This document shows, in pieces, positions 5,804 through 6,969 of a stretch of 6,969 nt of DNA. Positions within the stretch are counted from its first letter, which is position 1. Each line of letters opens with the position of its first letter. Source of the stretch: Bacteriovoracaceae bacterium (lineage in GTDB: Bacteria > Bdellovibrionota > Bacteriovoracia > Bacteriovoracales > Bacteriovoracaceae); contig CANETG010000133.1 of NCBI GenBank assembly GCA_947440875.1, positions 1 through 6,969 on the forward strand, in the 5' to 3' direction. The notes under the pieces are model-generated. The model saw only the letters and a program-made list of their open reading frames with translations, made no database searches and was not told where the DNA came from. A program made the position numbers and the translations under genes.

Positions 5804-5889
5804 TCCAGATCAGGTAGTTTTTCCATAGTACAAGGCCTGAAAAAGAACTTTTGGAGGGCAAAATCACTGATTAGAAAAGTTGATGGCCC

Positions 5890-5910
5890 TGAACTTGCTT
5901 TGAAAGTTCA
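5890..5910 (+). repeat. Inverted repeat just upstream of the micro-gene ribosome binding site
   Basis: TGAACTT (5890-5896) and AAGTTCA (5904-5910) are exact complements around a 7-nt spacer. The repeat ends one base before the AAGGAG ribosome binding site at 5912-5917. It could be an mRNA hairpin that limits ribosome access or a protein-binding operator. An isolated half (AGAACTT) recurs at 5844-5850. The 5751-5923 spacer has no other feature I can support; no strong plus-strand promoter was found in it. Confidence 0.4.
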
Positions 5911-5911
5911 C

Positions 5912-5917
5912 AAGGAG
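5912..5917 (+). promoter_or_regulatory. Shine-Dalgarno that fixes the start of the acidic micro-gene
   Basis: AAGGAG is followed by 6 nt (TTTCCT) and ATG at 5924. This strong, well-spaced site is why the ATG is preferred over an in-frame TTG at 5900, which has no ribosome binding site and lies inside the inverted repeat. Confidence 0.7.
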
Positions 5918-5923
5918 TTTCCT

Positions 5924-6082
5924 ATGAAACACATGAGTTATTTTCTTTTTATCAGCTTCTTGGCAGCTCATCTCTACCCAGGGGAAGACGAGGGTGGTGA
6001 GGAAGAGGCGGTCGCTCGACTCTTTTTTGTGACGGAAGAAAGTGCTTCACCATCTTCACTCCAGGAAAGAGGGCAAAAGTGA
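5924..6082 (+). CDS. Small acidic protein with signal-like N-terminus (52 aa), unknown function
   Basis: I do not recognise this protein. The N-terminus (MKHMSYFLFISFLAAHLYPG) has one Lys and then a short hydrophobic run of about 13 residues, consistent with a short signal peptide or a membrane anchor. The rest is strongly acidic: GEDEGGEEEAVARLFF and then VTEESASPSS, with nine Asp/Glu against three Lys/Arg from residue 21 on. A strong AAGGAG site precedes the ATG. The last bases overlap the next gene by 4 nt (GTGA), so the two are probably translated together. The gene could encode an exported acidic peptide, an immunity or neutralising partner of the cationic product that follows, or be the 5' remnant of a frameshifted gene. 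No homology can be claimed. Confidence 0.55.
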   Translation: MKHMSYFLFISFLAAHLYPGEDEGGEEEAVARLFFVTEESASPSSLQERGQK

Positions 6083-6261
6083 AGTACGAAAATATTCCCA
6101 GATTTATTCGTGAGATGATCGCAGGCACGTGGTTGAGAAAAGTACTACTCAAACTTTATCTCCTCATTCCGCGCAAGGCTCAATACGTCCTTGCCAAGTT
6201 CGGGGCGCGCGTCTTTCTTCACAAGAAACGGGCACAGCTGGAAGAATTTTCGCGGCAATAA
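6079..6261 (+). CDS. Small strongly cationic protein (60 aa), unknown function
   Basis: I do not recognise this protein. It starts at GTG with a GAGGG site 5 nt upstream and overlaps the stop codon of the acidic micro-gene in GTGA. It has 14 Lys/Arg and four Glu. The middle (IAGTWLRKVLLKLYLLIPRK, residues 14-33) alternates hydrophobic and basic residues as an amphipathic helix would. A second such segment (YVLAKFGARVFLHKKR) follows, and a Glu-containing end (LEEFSRQ) closes it. There is no Cys and no signal peptide. It could be a membrane-active peptide, a nucleic-acid-binding peptide or a ribosome-associated small protein. Its overlap with an acidic partner suggests the two work together; this is inference. 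Confidence 0.55.
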   Translation: MKYENIPRFIREMIAGTWLRKVLLKLYLLIPRKAQYVLAKFGARVFLHKKRAQLEEFSRQ

Positions 6262-6268
6262 ACCACAT

Positions 6269-6285
6269 TGAGTCACACTGACTCA
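6269..6285. repeat. Perfect palindrome TGAGTCA-cac-TGACTCA
   Basis: Two 7-bp arms are exact complements around CAC, with half-site centres 10 bp (one helical turn) apart. It begins 8 bp after the stop codon of the cationic micro-gene. It is followed by TCGG and a T-run (6290-6294), so it could also serve as a weak intrinsic terminator, though the stem has only three G-C pairs and the T-run is 4 nt away. Confidence 0.6.
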
Positions 6286-6385
6286 TCGGTTTTTAAAAAT
6301 CCTGAGGCATTGTGACTCAAAAATCGCTGCGTCTTTGCCGACTTTTTTTATCGTGATTTTTTCTCCCCGGATTCACTTTGACTCA
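6269..6385. promoter_or_regulatory. Cluster of four TGACTCA/TGAGTCA heptamers upstream of the metallopeptidase
   Basis: Copies lie at 6269-6275 (reverse orientation), 6279-6285, 6313-6319 and 6379-6385. The last three share an upstream pyrimidine/CA-rich context (CACACTGACTCA, CATTGTGACTCA, CACTTTGACTCA). One further copy (774-780) falls in coding sequence and is about what chance predicts for the whole window. The cluster fills the 6262-6441 spacer, which holds no gene. The fourth copy contains TTGACT, a possible -35, but no good -10 was found 16-18 bp downstream. The cluster is a candidate operator array for the downstream protease gene. Confidence 0.5.
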
Positions 6386-6429
6386 AATCAAATTCATGTC
6401 ACCATCACTCTATCTGAAGATTTAGTTGT

Positions 6430-6435
6430 GGGGGA
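6430..6435 (+). promoter_or_regulatory. Shine-Dalgarno supporting a TTG start for the metallopeptidase
   Basis: A G-rich GGGGGA stretch is followed by 6 nt (CTGGCA) and TTG at 6442. An in-frame TGA lies at 6415-6417, and no ATG or GTG occurs in frame before the signal peptide, so TTG is the only sensible start. Confidence 0.6.
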
Positions 6436-6441
6436 CTGGCA

Positions 6442-6969
6442 TTGAAAAAGACGGCATGGTTTTTGTTCCTCGCGCTGATTTTTATTTCCTTCACCCACTC
6501 AATTGCTCAAGCGTCGAATCACTTTGACGTTCGCACACATTTGATTGGATTTACACCCGGACAAGAGAAAAAAATAAGATCCGCTTCACGCCTTATCAGA
6601 AAAATTGTTCGCTCCCAAGAATTCAAAGACCGCGTTCTCGCTCATACTTGGAACGGGAAAAAGCAGTTCGCGGAAAATGGTGGTCTGTCTAATCAAGAGA
6701 TCTACCAAAAAATTCTCGAGGGCCAAGAAAAGATGACAACCTTTGGAGTCAACCACACCATGGATCTCGAAGTCGAGCTCTACACTGACCATGATTCGAT
6801 CACCATCGGCTACACCTACCCATCTATCGTCAGAATCTTCATGAACCGAAAGTATTTCAACGAATTTCGCCCTTACCAAGTGGCGGATAATATGACGCAT
6901 GAATGGCTTCACAAAATTGGCTTCGCTCACCCATTGAAGGCCACTCCTGAACGTCCCTATTCAGTTCCC
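6442..6969 (+). CDS. Secreted metzincin-like zinc metallopeptidase, N-terminal 176 codons (cut by window edge)
   Basis: The frame is open from TTG at 6442 to the window end. Residues 1-24 form a textbook signal peptide: KK near the start, a hydrophobic core (WFLFLALIFISF), and a likely cleavage after A-x-A (IAQA). Residues 153-163 read HEWLHKIGFAH, the HExxHxxGxxH zinc site of metzincin-type proteases: ligands H153, H157 and H163, and catalytic E154. Residues 25-150 have no family I can name and may be a pro-region or the upper part of the catalytic domain (LEVELYTDHDSITIGYTYP). The Met-turn expected after the zinc site is outside the window. The product is probably exported to the periplasm or beyond. 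It follows the micro-gene pair on the same strand after 180 bp with a TGACTCA cluster. Confidence 0.85.
   Translation, partial: MKKTAWFLFLALIFISFTHSIAQASNHFDVRTHLIGFTPGQEKKIRSASRLIRKIVRSQEFKDRVLAHTWNGKKQFAENGGLSNQEIYQKILEGQEKMTTFGVNHTMDLEVELYTDHDSITIGYTYPSIVRIFMNRKYFNEFRPYQVADNMTHEWLHKIGFAHPLKATPERPYSVP

Noticed and set aside
5530..5817. Plus-strand 95-codon frame antisense to folE
   Set aside because: It is rich in Ser and Arg, as expected from the reverse of a coding frame, and has no supported start.
6065..6085. Programmed -1 frameshift joining the acidic and cationic micro-genes at GCAAAAG
   Set aside because: The heptamer does not allow P-site re-pairing (CAA to GCA), and the second frame has its own GTG and Shine-Dalgarno.
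5952..6152. Minus-strand 66-codon frame opposite the micro-genes
   Set aside because: It has no ribosome binding site, whereas the plus-strand frames have well-spaced ones and a typical 4-nt overlap.
6319..6361. AAAAATC ... GATTTTT arms around a GTC/GAC mini-stem followed by seven Ts, as a terminator
   Set aside because: The outer stem is A-T rich with a loop near 30 nt and the inner stem is only 3 bp; this is probably chance in AT-rich DNA.
6586..6930. Minus-strand 114-codon frame
   Set aside because: It is antisense to the metallopeptidase, whose signal peptide and zinc motif are unmistakable.

Overview
The window looks like a piece of a chromosome from a Gram-negative predatory-type bacterium of the Bdellovibrionota (Bdellovibrio/Bacteriovorax relatives). 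This placement is an inference. It rests on the single-domain response regulator, the degenerate HD-GYP-like protein behind a pseudo-receiver, the secreted HEWLHKIGFAH metallopeptidase, dense packing and moderate base composition. No rRNA, tRNA, CRISPR array, transposase or phage gene was seen.

Layout, left to right. (1) 1-108, minus: the first 36 codons of a YgiQ-type radical SAM protein with its own promoter. (2) 170-1489, minus: a pseudo-receiver plus degenerate HD-GYP-like signalling protein. (3) 1563-1829 minus and 1846-2253 plus: a divergent pair, a GIY-YIG nuclease-like protein and the ribosome rescue factor ArfB, only 16 bp apart with -10 elements that overlap on opposite strands. (4) 4852-2314, minus: a tight four-gene operon of receiver-only response regulator, Spx/ArsC-family (YffB-like) protein, M32 metallocarboxypeptidase and zinc-ribbon protein. 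(5) 5750-5031, minus: GTP cyclohydrolase I (folE) with its own promoter. (6) 5924-6969, plus: two overlapping micro-genes (an acidic peptide with a signal-like N-terminus, then a strongly cationic peptide), a 180-bp control region carrying four copies of TGACTCA/TGAGTCA, and a secreted metzincin-like zinc protease that starts at TTG and runs off the window end.

Two themes stand out. First, four genes (ygiQ, the GIY-YIG gene, arfB and the response regulator) have a promoter-like -10 element 6-8 nt before their ATG and no Shine-Dalgarno sequence, which suggests leaderless or nearly leaderless transcripts. The other genes have ordinary Shine-Dalgarno sites or are translationally coupled. Second, the 5924-6969 segment is the most likely place for something undescribed: an acidic/cationic micropeptide pair next to a secreted metalloprotease, with a clustered heptamer motif between them. 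No function for the micropeptides can be read from sequence alone.

The housekeeping genes (folE, arfB, ygiQ, M32 peptidase) are ordinary. FolE carries two unusual substitutions in its substrate-binding region, and the M32 protein departs from one family motif.
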